Of a stretch of DNA of 64,000 nucleotides, positions 23,570-32,035 are shown one piece after another. Source of the DNA: Pseudomonas sp. Irchel s3h14 (GTDB lineage: Bacteria > Pseudomonadota > Gammaproteobacteria > Pseudomonadales > Pseudomonadaceae). How positions within the stretch are numbered: the stretch's first letter is position 1; every line of letters starts with the position of its first letter. The position numbers and the translations under genes are program-made. The DNA is taken from contig NZ_FYDJ01000013.1 of assembly GCF_900187425.1 (NCBI RefSeq), positions 117,955-181,954 of the forward strand, given 5' to 3'. The notes beneath the pieces were generated by a model that searched no databases, was not told the origin of the DNA, and saw nothing but the letters and a program-made list of their open reading frames with translations.

Positions 23570-26176
23570 ATGCACGAACAATATCAGCCCCGTGAAATCG
23601 AAGCCGCCGCCCAGTCGTTCTGGGACGAGCAAAAGTCCTTTGAAGTCAGTGAACAGCCAGGCAAGGAGACTTTCTACTGCCTGTCGATGTTCCCTTACCC
23701 CAGCGGCAAGCTACACATGGGGCACGTGCGCAACTACACCATCGGCGACGTGATCTCCCGCTACCAGCGCATGCAAGGCAAGAACGTCCTGCAACCCATG
23801 GGTTGGGACGCCTTCGGCATGCCGGCGGAAAACGCTGCGATGAAGAACAACGTAGCGCCCGCCAAGTGGACCTACGAAAACATCGCCTACATGAAAACCC
23901 AGCTGCGCAGCCTGGGCCTCGCGGTGGACTGGTCCCGCGAAGTCACCACCTGCAAGCCTGATTACTACCGCTGGGAACAATGGCTGTTCACTCGCCTGTT
24001 CGAAAAAGGCGTAATTTACAAAAAAAGCGGCACCGTGAACTGGGACCCGGTCGATCAGACCGTTCTGGCCAACGAACAGGTGATCGACGGTCGCGGCTGG
24101 CGTTCCGGCGCGCTGATCGAAAAGCGCGAAATCCCGATGTACTACTTCAAGATCACTGCTTACGCGGATGAGCTGCTGGAGAGCCTCGACGAACTGACTG
24201 GCTGGCCTGAACAGGTCAAGACCATGCAGCGCAACTGGATCGGCAAATCCCGCGGCATGGAAGTGCAGTTCCCGTACGACGTCGCTTCCATCGGCGAAGC
24301 CGGTGTTCTGAAAGTGTTCACTACCCGTCCGGACACCCTGATGGGCGCGACCTACGTTGCCGTAGCCGCCGAACACCATCTGGCGACCCTGGCCGCGCAG
24401 AACAACCCTGAGCTGCAAGCGTTCATCGCTGAATGCAAGGGCGGCAGCGTCGCCGAAGCCGACGTCGCCACCCAAGAGAAAAAAGGCCTGCGCACTTCGC
24501 TGTTCGTCGAGCATCCTCTGACCGGTGAGAAACTCCCGGTGTGGGTCGCCAACTATGTGCTGATGCACTATGGCGACGGCGCGGTAATGGCCGTCCCGGC
24601 GCACGACGAACGTGATTTCGAGTTCGCCACCAAATACAACCTGCCGGTCAAACCTGTCGTGCACACCAGCGCTGGCGACGAAACGCCGACTCCGTGGCAG
24701 GACGCTTACAACGAATACGGCACACTGATCAATTCCGGCGAGTTCGATGGCCTCGACTTCGCGGGCGCTTTCGACGCCATCGAAGTCGCGCTGATCAAGA
24801 AGAACCTCGGCGCCTCGCGCACCCAGTTCCGCCTGCGCGACTGGGGCATCAGCCGCCAGCGCTACTGGGGCTGCCCGATCCCGATCATCCACTGCAACAC
24901 CTGCGGTGATGTGCCGGTCCCGGAAGATCAGTTGCCAGTCATATTGCCGGAAGACGTCGTACCGGACGGCGCGGGTTCGCCGCTGGCACGCATGCCCGAG
25001 TTCTATGAGTGCAGCTGCCCGAAATGCGGCCAGCCTGCCAAGCGTGAAACCGACACCATGGACACCTTTGTCGAGTCCTCGTGGTACTACGCCCGTTACG
25101 CCTCGCCGCACTATGAAGGCGGTCTGGTGGAAAAATCGGCGGCCGACCATTGGTTGCCGGTTGATCAGTACATCGGCGGTATCGAACACGCGATTCTTCA
25201 CCTGCTGTACGCGCGCTTCTTCCACAAGCTGATGCGCGACGAAGGCCTGGTGAGCTCCAACGAGCCGTTCAAGAACCTGCTGACCCAAGGCATGGTGATC
25301 GCCGAGACCTACTATCGTCGCGAAGCCAACGGTGCCTACACGTGGTTCAACCCGGCGGACGTCGAACTCGAACGCGACAGCAAAGCCAAAGTAGTTAGCG
25401 CCAAGCTGATCGCAGACGGCCTGCCGGTGGAAATCGGTGGCACCGAGAAGATGGCCAAGTCGAAGAACAACGGCGTTGACCCACAGTCGATGATTGACCA
25501 GTTCGGCGCAGACACCTGCCGCCTGTTCATGATGTTCGCCTCGCCACCCGACATGAGCGCGGAATGGTCCGACTCTGGAGTAGAAGGTTCGCACCGCTTC
25601 CTCAAGCGCGTCTGGCGCCTGGCTCAAGCCCACGTCACTCAGGGCCTGCCGGGCAAACTGGACGTCGCCAGCCTGAATGACGAACAGAAAGTCATTCGCC
25701 GTTCGATCCACCAGGCCATCAAGCAGGCCAGCCACGACGTCGGCCAGAACCACAAATTCAACACCGCCATCGCTCAGGTGATGACACTGATGAACGTGCT
25801 GGAAAAAGCCCCGCAAGGCACCGGGCAGGATCGCGCACTGATTCACGAAGGTCTGGAAACCGTGGTCCTGCTACTGGCGCCGATCACCCCGCACATCAGC
25901 CACGAGCTGTGGCATCGCCTGGGTCACGCCGATCCGGTGATCGACGCCGCTTGGCCGGTGCTGGACGAAAGCGCGCTGGTGCAGGACAGCCTGCAACTGG
26001 TCATCCAGGTCAACGGCAAGCTGCGCGGCCACATCGAAATGCCCGCCAGCGCCAGCCGCGAAGAAGTCGAAGCCGCCGCACGGGCCAATGAGAACGTGCT
26101 GCGTTTTGTCGACGGTCTGACCATTCGTAAAGTGATCGTAGTGCCCGGGAAACTGGTCAATATCGTCGCCAGCTAA
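23570..26176 (+). CDS. leuS: Leucyl-tRNA synthetase
   Basis: An 868-residue class Ia synthetase that charges tRNA-Leu. Seen: HMGH signature at residues 49-52, the CP1 editing domain (about 225-415, with a TTRPDTLMGATY threonine-rich region and MAVPAHDERD), the zinc-like CNTCGDVPVP and CSCPKCGQP knuckles, and KMAKS (the KMSKS loop) near residue 626. The anticodon-binding and C-terminal domains follow. Start MHEQYQPREIE at 23570 is the family start; the upstream open frame has no support. First gene of a leuS-lptE-holA run. Confidence 0.98.
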   Translation: MHEQYQPREIEAAAQSFWDEQKSFEVSEQPGKETFYCLSMFPYPSGKLHMGHVRNYTIGDVISRYQRMQGKNVLQPMGWDAFGMPAENAAMKNNVAPAKWTYENIAYMKTQLRSLGLAVDWSREVTTCKPDYYRWEQWLFTRLFEKGVIYKKSGTVNWDPVDQTVLANEQVIDGRGWRSGALIEKREIPMYYFKITAYADELLESLDELTGWPEQVKTMQRNWIGKSRGMEVQFPYDVASIGEAGVLKVFTTRPDTLMGATYVAVAAEHHLATLAAQNNPELQAFIAECKGGSVAEADVATQEKKGLRTSLFVEHPLTGEKLPVWVANYVLMHYGDGAVMAVPAHDERDFEFATKYNLPVKPVVHTSAGDETPTPWQDAYNEYGTLINSGEFDGLDFAGAFDAIEVALIKKNLGASRTQFRLRDWGISRQRYWGCPIPIIHCNTCGDVPVPEDQLPVILPEDVVPDGAGSPLARMPEFYECSCPKCGQPAKRETDTMDTFVESSWYYARYASPHYEGGLVEKSAADHWLPVDQYIGGIEHAILHLLYARFFHKLMRDEGLVSSNEPFKNLLTQGMVIAETYYRREANGAYTWFNPADVELERDSKAKVVSAKLIADGLPVEIGGTEKMAKSKNNGVDPQSMIDQFGADTCRLFMMFASPPDMSAEWSDSGVEGSHRFLKRVWRLAQAHVTQGLPGKLDVASLNDEQKVIRRSIHQAIKQASHDVGQNHKFNTAIAQVMTLMNVLEKAPQGTGQDRALIHEGLETVVLLLAPITPHISHELWHRLGHADPVIDAAWPVLDESALVQDSLQLVIQVNGKLRGHIEMPASASREEVEAAARANENVLRFVDGLTIRKVIVVPGKLVNIVAS

Positions 26177-26184
26177 TTGGATCA

Positions 26185-26207
26185 GGCGCCAGGTCATGCC
26201 TGGCGCC
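26185..26207 (+). promoter_or_regulatory. Hairpin between leuS and lptE
   Basis: GGCGCCAGG pairs with CCTGGCGCC across a 5-base loop, 8 bases after leuS. There is no T-run, so it is more likely a processing or stability element than a full terminator. Confidence 0.5.
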
Positions 26208-26264
26208 GAGTAAAACCTTTCGGGCCGCATGATCGGCCCACATGGTTTCAAGGGGAGCAACAAG

Positions 26265-26870
26265 ATGATCAAACGCAATTTGCTGGTGATGGGCCTTGCG
26301 GTCCTGTTAAGCGCCTGCGGTTTCCAGCTGCGCGGCACCGGCACTACTGAACTGGCGATCAAGGAACTCGACCTGAGTGCCCGCAACGCCTACGGCGAAA
26401 CCGTGACGCAACTGCGTCAGGTGCTGGAAAGCAGCGGCGTCAAGGTCTACAGCGGTGCACCTTACAAGCTGGTGCTGACCGATGAGCAGGAAAGCCAGCG
26501 CATCCTCAGCTACGCAGGTGCCGGTCGTACTGGCGAGTATCAGGTGAGCACAGTGCTGAACTACGACATCCGTGGTGAGAGCAACTTGACGCTGCTGAGC
26601 GACAAACTCGAAGTGCAAAAAATCTTTATCCACGACGGCAACAACCTGGTGGGCTCCGACCAGGAAGCCAACGACGCCCGCAAGGAAACCCGTCGTGACC
26701 TGGTTCAACGGATGATGTTGCGTCTGCAACAGCTCTCTCCGGCTCAGCTGGATCAGCTGCAACAGACCGCCAACGCCAGAGCCAAGGCTGAAGCCGATGC
26801 ATTGGAAGCGGCACAGAAGGCTGAAGCGCAAACCCCGCGCCAGTCGCCAATCGAACTGCCGCAGCAATAA
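26265..26870 (+). CDS. lptE: LPS-assembly lipoprotein LptE
   Basis: A 201-residue outer-membrane lipoprotein that plugs the LptD barrel and helps insert LPS. Seen: signal peptide with lipobox LLSAC (Cys near residue 19), then GFQLRGTG as in LptE/RlpB proteins, and ETRRDLVQRMMLRLQQL near the end of the domain. The last 35 residues are a charged Ala/Glu/Gln tail, typical of Pseudomonas LptE. The start at 26265 has AAGGGGAG 8 bases upstream. Between leuS and holA, as in E. coli. Confidence 0.94.
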   Translation: MIKRNLLVMGLAVLLSACGFQLRGTGTTELAIKELDLSARNAYGETVTQLRQVLESSGVKVYSGAPYKLVLTDEQESQRILSYAGAGRTGEYQVSTVLNYDIRGESNLTLLSDKLEVQKIFIHDGNNLVGSDQEANDARKETRRDLVQRMMLRLQQLSPAQLDQLQQTANARAKAEADALEAAQKAEAQTPRQSPIELPQQ

Positions 26871-26877
26871 GACTTAC

Positions 26878-26895
26878 GGGGCGCTCAGGCGCCCC
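26878..26895 (+). promoter_or_regulatory. Hairpin between lptE and holA
   Basis: GGGGCGC/GCGCCCC, 7 bp with a TCAG loop, 15 bases before the holA start. There is no T-run, so it is an intercistronic structure rather than a clear terminator. It may limit read-through or holA translation. Confidence 0.4.
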
Positions 26896-26909
26896 GTTCG
26901 ACCTCTCCT

Positions 26910-27947
26910 ATGAAACTCGCCCCCGCCCAACTCGCTAAACACCTGCAAGGTGCCCTCGCGCCGGTCTACATCATCAGTGGCGATGACCCACTGCTGTGTC
27001 AGGAAGCCGCCGACGCCATTCGTGCCGCCGCCCGCCAACAGGGATTCGACGAGCGCCAGGTCTTCGCCGCCGACGCCAGTTTCGACTGGGGAACGTTGCT
27101 GCAAGCCGGCGCGAGCATGTCGCTGTTCGCCGAAAAGCGCCTGCTGGAATTGCGTCTGCCGTCCGGCAAGCCCGGTGACAAAGGCGCTGCCGCGTTTATC
27201 GAGTACTGCTCGCGACCGGCCGAAGACACAATACTGCTGATCAGCCTGCCCAAGCTGGATGGCAGCGCGCAGAAAACCAAGTGGGGCAAGGCGCTGGTCG
27301 AAGGCCAGCACACTCAGTTCGTGCAAATTTGGCCGGTGGATGCCAACCAGTTGCCAAGCTGGATCCGTCAACGGTTGTCCCAGGCCGGGCTTTCCGCCAG
27401 CCAGGACGCCGTCGAACTGATCGCCGCACGGGTCGAAGGCAACCTGCTGGCAGCAGCCCAGGAAATCGAAAAGCTCAAGCTGATGGCCGAAGGTGGTCAG
27501 ATCACCGTTGAAACCGTGCAAGCGGCCGTGGCCGACAGTGCGCGCTTCGATGTCTTTGGCCTGACTGATGCGATTCTCAACGGCGAAGCGGCTCATGCCC
27601 TGCGCATGCTCGAAGGGCTGCGCGGTGAAGGTGTCGAACCGCCAGTGATTCTCTGGGCGCTGGCCCGGGAGCTGCGTCTGCTGGCCAACCTGTCGCTGCA
27701 GTACAGCCAGGGCGTGCCACTGGACAAAGCCTTCAGCTCTGCCCGACCGCCGGTCTGGGACAAACGCAAACCATTGATGAGCAAAGCCTTGCAACGCTAC
27801 TCGGCGCAACGCTGGGCGCAGCTATTGCTGGAAGCGCAGCGCATCGACGCACAGATCAAAGGCCAGGCGGCCGGTTCGCCGTGGATGAGTTTGAGTCGGT
27901 TATCGTTGTTGATGGCCGGCCAGCGGCTGAACTTGCCTGCCGAGTAA
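26910..27947 (+). CDS. holA: DNA polymerase III subunit delta
   Basis: A 345-residue clamp-loader subunit that opens the beta sliding clamp. Seen: APVYIISGDDPLLCQEAADAI at the start of the AAA+-like domain I (the family lacks a working Walker A, as here), middle helical domain, and C-terminal collar domain (WAQLLLEAQRIDAQIKG). Length matches E. coli HolA (343). It follows lptE by 39 bases in the conserved leuS-lptE-holA order, and a palindromic repeat begins 11 bases after it. Confidence 0.96.
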   Translation: MKLAPAQLAKHLQGALAPVYIISGDDPLLCQEAADAIRAAARQQGFDERQVFAADASFDWGTLLQAGASMSLFAEKRLLELRLPSGKPGDKGAAAFIEYCSRPAEDTILLISLPKLDGSAQKTKWGKALVEGQHTQFVQIWPVDANQLPSWIRQRLSQAGLSASQDAVELIAARVEGNLLAAAQEIEKLKLMAEGGQITVETVQAAVADSARFDVFGLTDAILNGEAAHALRMLEGLRGEGVEPPVILWALARELRLLANLSLQYSQGVPLDKAFSSARPPVWDKRKPLMSKALQRYSAQRWAQLLLEAQRIDAQIKGQAAGSPWMSLSRLSLLMAGQRLNLPAE

Positions 27948-27958
27948 ACACGCCCTAT

Positions 27959-28089
27959 GTAGCAGCTGGCGAAGCCTGAGTTCGGCTGCGCAGCAGTCGT
28001 AAACCCTGAGTTCCGGATCATCCTGACACACCGTGCTGTCTGATTTTACGACTGCTGCGCAGCCGAACGCAGGCTTCGCCAGCTGCTAC
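27959..28089. repeat. Palindromic repeat, family 4, copy 2
   Basis: Left arm TGTAGCAGCTGGCGAAGCCT and right arm AGGCTTCGCCAGCTGCTACG. Inner arms TTCGGCTGCGCAGCAGTCGT also pair with the right side. The same family as 12193-12340. It begins 11 bases after holA and lies before arfA. Confidence 0.88.
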
Positions 28090-28192
28090 GGAGGTTTCCT
28101 ACACTACTCACATCCATTTGCCCTATAGACAGAACCCCAACTTCGGCAGAATATTTCCCACCGCAAAACCCACTCAATCGAGAGATCTGATC

Positions 28193-28357
28193 ATGAGCAA
28201 AAAGCCATCCAAAAATGGCCCCAACAAGGCCAAATCCATCATCGCCCAGCCACTGTTCCGCAGCCGTCAGGAACCCGCCGGCAAGGGCAAAGGCAGCTAC
28301 CGCCGCGAAGCCTTCCAGTCTAATAGCTGGGAGGCTTCTTACTTTCTGGCGGCCTGA
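28193..28357 (+). CDS. arfA: Alternative ribosome-rescue factor A
   Basis: A 54-residue protein that recruits RF2 to ribosomes stalled on non-stop mRNA when tmRNA rescue fails. Seen: basic N-terminus (MSKKPSKNGPNKAKSI), PLFRSR matching the ArfA motif, and KGKGSYRR, the KGKGSYxRK signature that lies in the mRNA channel. The start is ATG 28193; an upstream open extension has no support. A strong terminator-like hairpin (28307-28338) lies inside the last third of the gene, as in E. coli arfA. The mRNA is therefore probably cut or ended before the stop codon, and the peptide is tagged unless tmRNA is overwhelmed. This self-sensing design is established for the family; here it is inferred. Confidence 0.93.
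   Translation: MSKKPSKNGPNKAKSIIAQPLFRSRQEPAGKGKGSYRREAFQSNSWEASYFLAA
28307..28345 (+). terminator. Intragenic terminator / RNase III-type hairpin inside arfA
   Basis: GAAGCCTTCCAG (28307-28318) pairs with CTGGGAGGCTTC (28327-28338): 12 bp with one G-U pair and an 8-base loop. The pyrimidine-rich TTACTTTCT follows, all within codons 39-52 of arfA and before its stop codon at 28355. This is the expected non-stop-mRNA device of proteobacterial arfA genes. Confidence 0.85.
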
Positions 28358-28419
28358 AAGGCAAGCGCTCGCTCAACATGTTAAGGTCTGCACCTGATTC
28401 GTACTCCCTGGACCCGTGC

Positions 28420-29742
28420 ATGCCCCTTTGTATTTCCCGTCGTTGGCCCCTGCGCCAACTGATAGCTGCCTCCAGCCTCGTTTTGCTAGTCGCCTGCGCG
28501 GAAAAACCGACCGCAGCCGACGCCAAGCCGCTTCAGACCCTCCCCGTCGCGACAGCCCCTGCGATCATTCCGCCCGTGGTTCCGACTGGTGAAAATCTCG
28601 ATATCCAGCCCACCCAGACCTTCGCCGAATGGCAGGCAGGTTTCCGCAAGGACGCTCTGGCCGCCGGTATCCGCGCCGATCTGTTCGACCGCGCCTTCGC
28701 CAATGTCAGTCTCGACACCAGCGTGATCCGTGCCGATCGCAGCCAACCGGAATTCGCAAAACCGGTGTGGGAATACCTCGACGGCGCCCTTTCGCCGCTA
28801 CGGGTACGCAAAGGCGAGGCGCTGGTCAGCCAATATGCCGACATCCTGCAAAGCATCGAGCAGCGCTACGGCGTCGATCGTCAGGCACTGGTCTCGGTGT
28901 GGGGCATGGAAAGTAACTTCGGGCAGTTCCAGGGCAACAAGTCGGTGATTAATTCCCTGGCGACCCTGGCCTATGAAGGCAGGCGTCCCGGGTTTGCCCA
29001 CGCGCAACTGATCGCCGCCCTGCAGATCCTGCAACAGGGTGATATCGAGCCTGAGAAAATGCTTGGTTCCTGGGCGGGTGCCATGGGCCAGACCCAGTTC
29101 ATCCCGACCACTTACAACACCCACGCCGTGGACTTCGATGGCGACGGCCGCCGCGATATCTGGGGCAGCCCGGCCGACGCGCTGGCCTCGACGGCGCACT
29201 ACCTGCAAAGCTCAGGCTGGCAGAAAGGCCAGCCGTGGGGCTTTGAAGTGCAGCTACCGGGCAGTTTCAACTACGTCCTGGCCGATGGCACTATTCGCAA
29301 GAGCGTCGCCGAATGGCTGCAACTGGGCGTCACCCTGCCCAATGGCGGCCAGGTCCCGGCAGGCTCCGAACACCTGTCTGCCGCCCTGCTGCTGCCGGCC
29401 GGTTACCGTGGCCCGGCGTTCCTGGTCCTCGACAACTTCCGCGCGATCCTCAAGTACAACAACTCGTCGTCTTACGCCTTGGCCGTTAGCCTGTTGTCCG
29501 AGCGTTTCAACGGTGCGGGCCTGATCAACGGCACATGGCCCAAGGATGATTTGCCACTGAGCCGAACCGAGCGGATCGAATTGCAAAGTCTGTTGAGCGC
29601 GCAGAATTATGACGCGGGCAACGCTGACGGCATTATCGGCGCCAACACCCGCAAGGCGATCCGCAGCGCCCAGCAGTCGTTTGGCTGGCCGGCGGATGGG
29701 TATCCGACGCACAAGTTGCTGGAAGGCCTGCGTAACCGATAG
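28420..29742 (+). CDS. Lytic murein transglycosylase (MltB family) with C-terminal peptidoglycan-binding domain
   Basis: A 440-residue lipoprotein. A signal peptide with lipobox LVAC (Cys near residue 27) is followed by a Pro/Ala linker and an SLT_2 catalytic domain (about 65-355). The catalytic Glu is in VWGMESNFGQFQGNKS, and GAMGQTQFIP and a DFDGDGRRDIW calcium-like loop follow. A PG_binding_1 domain ends the protein (LQSLLSAQNYDAGNADGIIG). It cleaves the glycan chain with anhydro-muramic acid formation. It is distinct from the mltB at 35389, which lacks the C-terminal binding domain. The start at 28420 is followed directly by basic residues of the signal peptide; the ribosome site is weak. 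Confidence 0.92.
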   Translation: MPLCISRRWPLRQLIAASSLVLLVACAEKPTAADAKPLQTLPVATAPAIIPPVVPTGENLDIQPTQTFAEWQAGFRKDALAAGIRADLFDRAFANVSLDTSVIRADRSQPEFAKPVWEYLDGALSPLRVRKGEALVSQYADILQSIEQRYGVDRQALVSVWGMESNFGQFQGNKSVINSLATLAYEGRRPGFAHAQLIAALQILQQGDIEPEKMLGSWAGAMGQTQFIPTTYNTHAVDFDGDGRRDIWGSPADALASTAHYLQSSGWQKGQPWGFEVQLPGSFNYVLADGTIRKSVAEWLQLGVTLPNGGQVPAGSEHLSAALLLPAGYRGPAFLVLDNFRAILKYNNSSSYALAVSLLSERFNGAGLINGTWPKDDLPLSRTERIELQSLLSAQNYDAGNADGIIGANTRKAIRSAQQSFGWPADGYPTHKLLEGLRNR

Positions 29743-29765
29743 TCAGCGGTATGGCGGATGCCGCC

Positions 29766-29862
29766 TTCGCGAGCAAGTCGAATCGTCGCACCGCCGCTCC
29801 CACAGGTGACCGAGTTCTCTCATAGGAATACGGTCGAATGTGGGAGCGGGCTTGCTCGCGAA
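29766..29862. repeat. REPIN variant with an 18-base insertion in one arm
   Basis: The right arm is the common TGTGGGAGCGGGCTTGCTCG. The left arm reads TTCGCGAGCAAGTCGAATCG then TCGCACCGCCGCTCCCACA, so about 18 bases (TCGAATCGTCGCACCGCC) replace the CC of the normal arm. The same variant arm, reversed, is at 43369-43473. It lies between the transglycosylase and ldcA, which converge. Confidence 0.88.
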
Positions 29863-29886
29863 GGCGGACTGTCAGGCGATGAACAT

Positions 29887-30837
29887 CTAAGCCCTGATCA
29901 CCACATCCTGCTCCAACACCAACTCCTTGTTCCCCGCATCCAGCCTGACCAGCGCCCCCATCGGCAACGTCAGGTTCGGATCGCAATGCCCGCTACGCCA
30001 ACCGGACAACACCGGTATCCGCAAAGGCGCAAAGGTCTGCTTGAGCAAGCGCTCCAACGCAACCGTTTCAACCCCCGCCACATCCCCCACCAGAACCCCG
30101 CGCAGCTTGTGCAGCGTGCCGGCCAGACGCAGATGGGTCAGCAGTCGGTCGATGCGATACAGCGGCTCGTTGATGTCCTCGATGAACAGGATGACGCCCT
30201 CGGCGTCCATCTCATACGGCGTGCCCATGGTTGCGGCGATCAGCGACAGATTGCCCCCCAGCAAACGCCCGTGAGCGATACCAGGCTCGATTGTGGTCAA
30301 CGGGTAGGCCACCGGGTGCGTCAACACGCTACCGGCCTTCACCTGTCCTCTGAGCATGTTGAAGAATGAAGACTCGGTAGGTTTTTGCTTGTCACCCAGC
30401 AGGTCGGCGTTGAGCATCGGGCCATGAAAGGTCACGAAGCCCGCATAACGGCTGATCGCCAAGTGCAGCGCGGTGATGTCGCTGTAGCCGATGAACGGCT
30501 TGGCATTGTTGCGCAGCAATTCAAAGTCGATGCGATCGAGCAACCGCGGCGTACCGTACCCCCCACGCATGCATATGATGGCGTCGACCTCACTGTCGGC
30601 AAACGCCGCGTGCAGGTCATTGAGCCGTACATCATCACTGCCGGCTAGATAATCATCTTTCTCGTACACGCCAGGGAAAACCCGCAGTGAATATCCGCGA
30701 GCGCGCATCCAGGCGATGGCCTTATCGGTGTCCAGCGCCGCGGGACCGGCGGGCGCGATGACGCCAATCAGCCCTTCCGACGGCAAGGCCGGAACGGGTG
30801 CGTGAGGACAAAGGGTGTGAGTCGGTCGAACGGTCAT
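29887..30837 (-). CDS. ldcA: LD-carboxypeptidase (muramoyltetrapeptide carboxypeptidase)
   Basis: A 316-residue S66-family serine peptidase that removes the terminal D-Ala from cytoplasmic murein tetrapeptides in peptidoglycan recycling. Seen: GVIAPAGPA at the start, RGGYGTPRLLD, the nucleophile in FIGYSDITALH, the Glu in FIEDINEPLYRIDR and the His in SGHCDPNLTLPMGA, in family order. The start at 30837 has GGGAGA upstream; a longer open frame (to 30978) has no support. No signal peptide, as expected for a cytosolic enzyme. With mpl (50728) it gives a recycling route. Confidence 0.94.
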   Translation of the reverse strand: MTVRPTHTLCPHAPVPALPSEGLIGVIAPAGPAALDTDKAIAWMRARGYSLRVFPGVYEKDDYLAGSDDVRLNDLHAAFADSEVDAIICMRGGYGTPRLLDRIDFELLRNNAKPFIGYSDITALHLAISRYAGFVTFHGPMLNADLLGDKQKPTESSFFNMLRGQVKAGSVLTHPVAYPLTTIEPGIAHGRLLGGNLSLIAATMGTPYEMDAEGVILFIEDINEPLYRIDRLLTHLRLAGTLHKLRGVLVGDVAGVETVALERLLKQTFAPLRIPVLSGWRSGHCDPNLTLPMGALVRLDAGNKELVLEQDVVIRA

Positions 30838-30954
30838 CCATGAATCTCCCTGCGTGAAAGCGTCAAGCACACAGTAGTCAGGAACGGGGACAAACAGAAG
30901 AGGGTCAGTCGCCCCGCAGGTTGCAGGAAAAAGCGCTAATTGCCGTGGGCAAGG

Positions 30955-30993
30955 CAAAAAAACGCCCGCAAGGCGCAATGCCTTGCGGGCGTT
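30955..30993 (-). terminator. Rho-independent terminator after lipA
   Basis: AACGCCCGCAAGGC (30961-30974) pairs with GCCTTGCGGGCGTT (30980-30993). On the minus strand it is followed by a T-run of eight (30955-30962, partly in the stem). It lies 19 bases past the lipA stop. Confidence 0.92.
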
Positions 30994-31011
30994 TTCATGT
31001 CTTGCAGCTGA

Positions 31012-32034
31012 TCAGGACGACATCAGCTCGGCTTTAACCAGTTTCGCCTGCTCGTCAGCATGGTACGAGGAACGTACCAGTGGGCCGGAAGCGACGTTCT
31101 TGAAGCCCATCTTGTAACCTTCCTCGGCGAACCAGGCGAACACGTCCGGGTGCACGAAACGCTGGACCGGCAAGTGGCTGCGGGACGGCTGCAGGTACTG
31201 GCCCAGGGTCAGCATGTCGATGTCGTGTTCGCGCATGCGCTTCATGACTTCGATCACTTCTTCGTCGGTCTCGCCCAAACCCAGCATCAGGCCGGACTTG
31301 GTCGGAATGTGCGGCATCATCTGCTTGAAGCGTTGCAGCAGGGTCAGCGACCACTGGTAATCCGAACCCGGACGCGCGGCCTTGTACAGGCGCGGCACGG
31401 TTTCCAGGTTGTGGTTGAACACATCCGGCGGCTCGGCAGCGGTGATTTCCAGCGCAACGTCCATACGGCCACGGTAGTCCGGAACCAGGGTTTCGAGCTG
31501 CACGTTCGGCGACAGCTTGCGGATCTCGCGGATGCAATCGGCAAAGTGCTGTGCACCGCCGTCACGCAGGTCGTCGCGGTCAACCGAGGTGATCACTACG
31601 TACTTGAGTTTCAGGTCGGCGATGGCAATAGCCAGGCTTTCCGGCTCGTTGACGTCCAGTGGCTTCGGACGACCGTGGCCGACGTCGCAGAACGGGCAGC
31701 GACGGGTGCAGATGTCACCCATGATCATGAAGGTCGCGGTGCCGCCGGAGAAGCATTCGCCCAGGTTCGGGCAAGATGCTTCTTCGCAAACGCTATGCAG
31801 CTTGTGTTTGCGCAGCAGGGCCTTGATGCGGTCGACTTCCGGGGAAACCGGGATACGCACGCGAATCCAGTCAGGTTTCTTCGGCAGTTCGGTGGTCGGA
31901 ATGATCTTCACCGGGATACGTGCAACCTTCTCGGCGCCGCGCAGCTTGACGCCGGCTTCAACCTTGGCACGCGGGGCCGGACGCTCGGTGACATCCAGCG
32001 TCGGGATCATGGTTTGCACTGCATCAGTAGTCAT
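31012..32034 (-). CDS. lipA: Lipoyl synthase
   Basis: A 340-residue radical-SAM enzyme that inserts two sulfurs into protein-bound octanoate. Seen: the auxiliary-cluster motif CEEASCPNLGEC (C-x4-C-x5-C) near residues 83-94, the radical-SAM motif CTRRCPFC (C-x3-C-x2-C) near 110, and the C-terminal RSSYHA in which Ser ligates the auxiliary cluster. The Pseudomonas-type N-terminal extension precedes LPKKPDWIRVR. It follows lipB by 1 base; the two act in sequence. A terminator lies downstream. Confidence 0.97.
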   Translation of the reverse strand: MTTDAVQTMIPTLDVTERPAPRAKVEAGVKLRGAEKVARIPVKIIPTTELPKKPDWIRVRIPVSPEVDRIKALLRKHKLHSVCEEASCPNLGECFSGGTATFMIMGDICTRRCPFCDVGHGRPKPLDVNEPESLAIAIADLKLKYVVITSVDRDDLRDGGAQHFADCIREIRKLSPNVQLETLVPDYRGRMDVALEITAAEPPDVFNHNLETVPRLYKAARPGSDYQWSLTLLQRFKQMMPHIPTKSGLMLGLGETDEEVIEVMKRMREHDIDMLTLGQYLQPSRSHLPVQRFVHPDVFAWFAEEGYKMGFKNVASGPLVRSSYHADEQAKLVKAELMSS

Positions 32035-32035
32035 A

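Noticed and set aside
23711..25846. A 711-codon open frame antisense to leuS
   Set aside because: Long antisense frames are expected opposite GC-rich Pseudomonas genes. The leuS frame carries all synthetase motifs, and the antisense product shows no family pattern or ribosome site.
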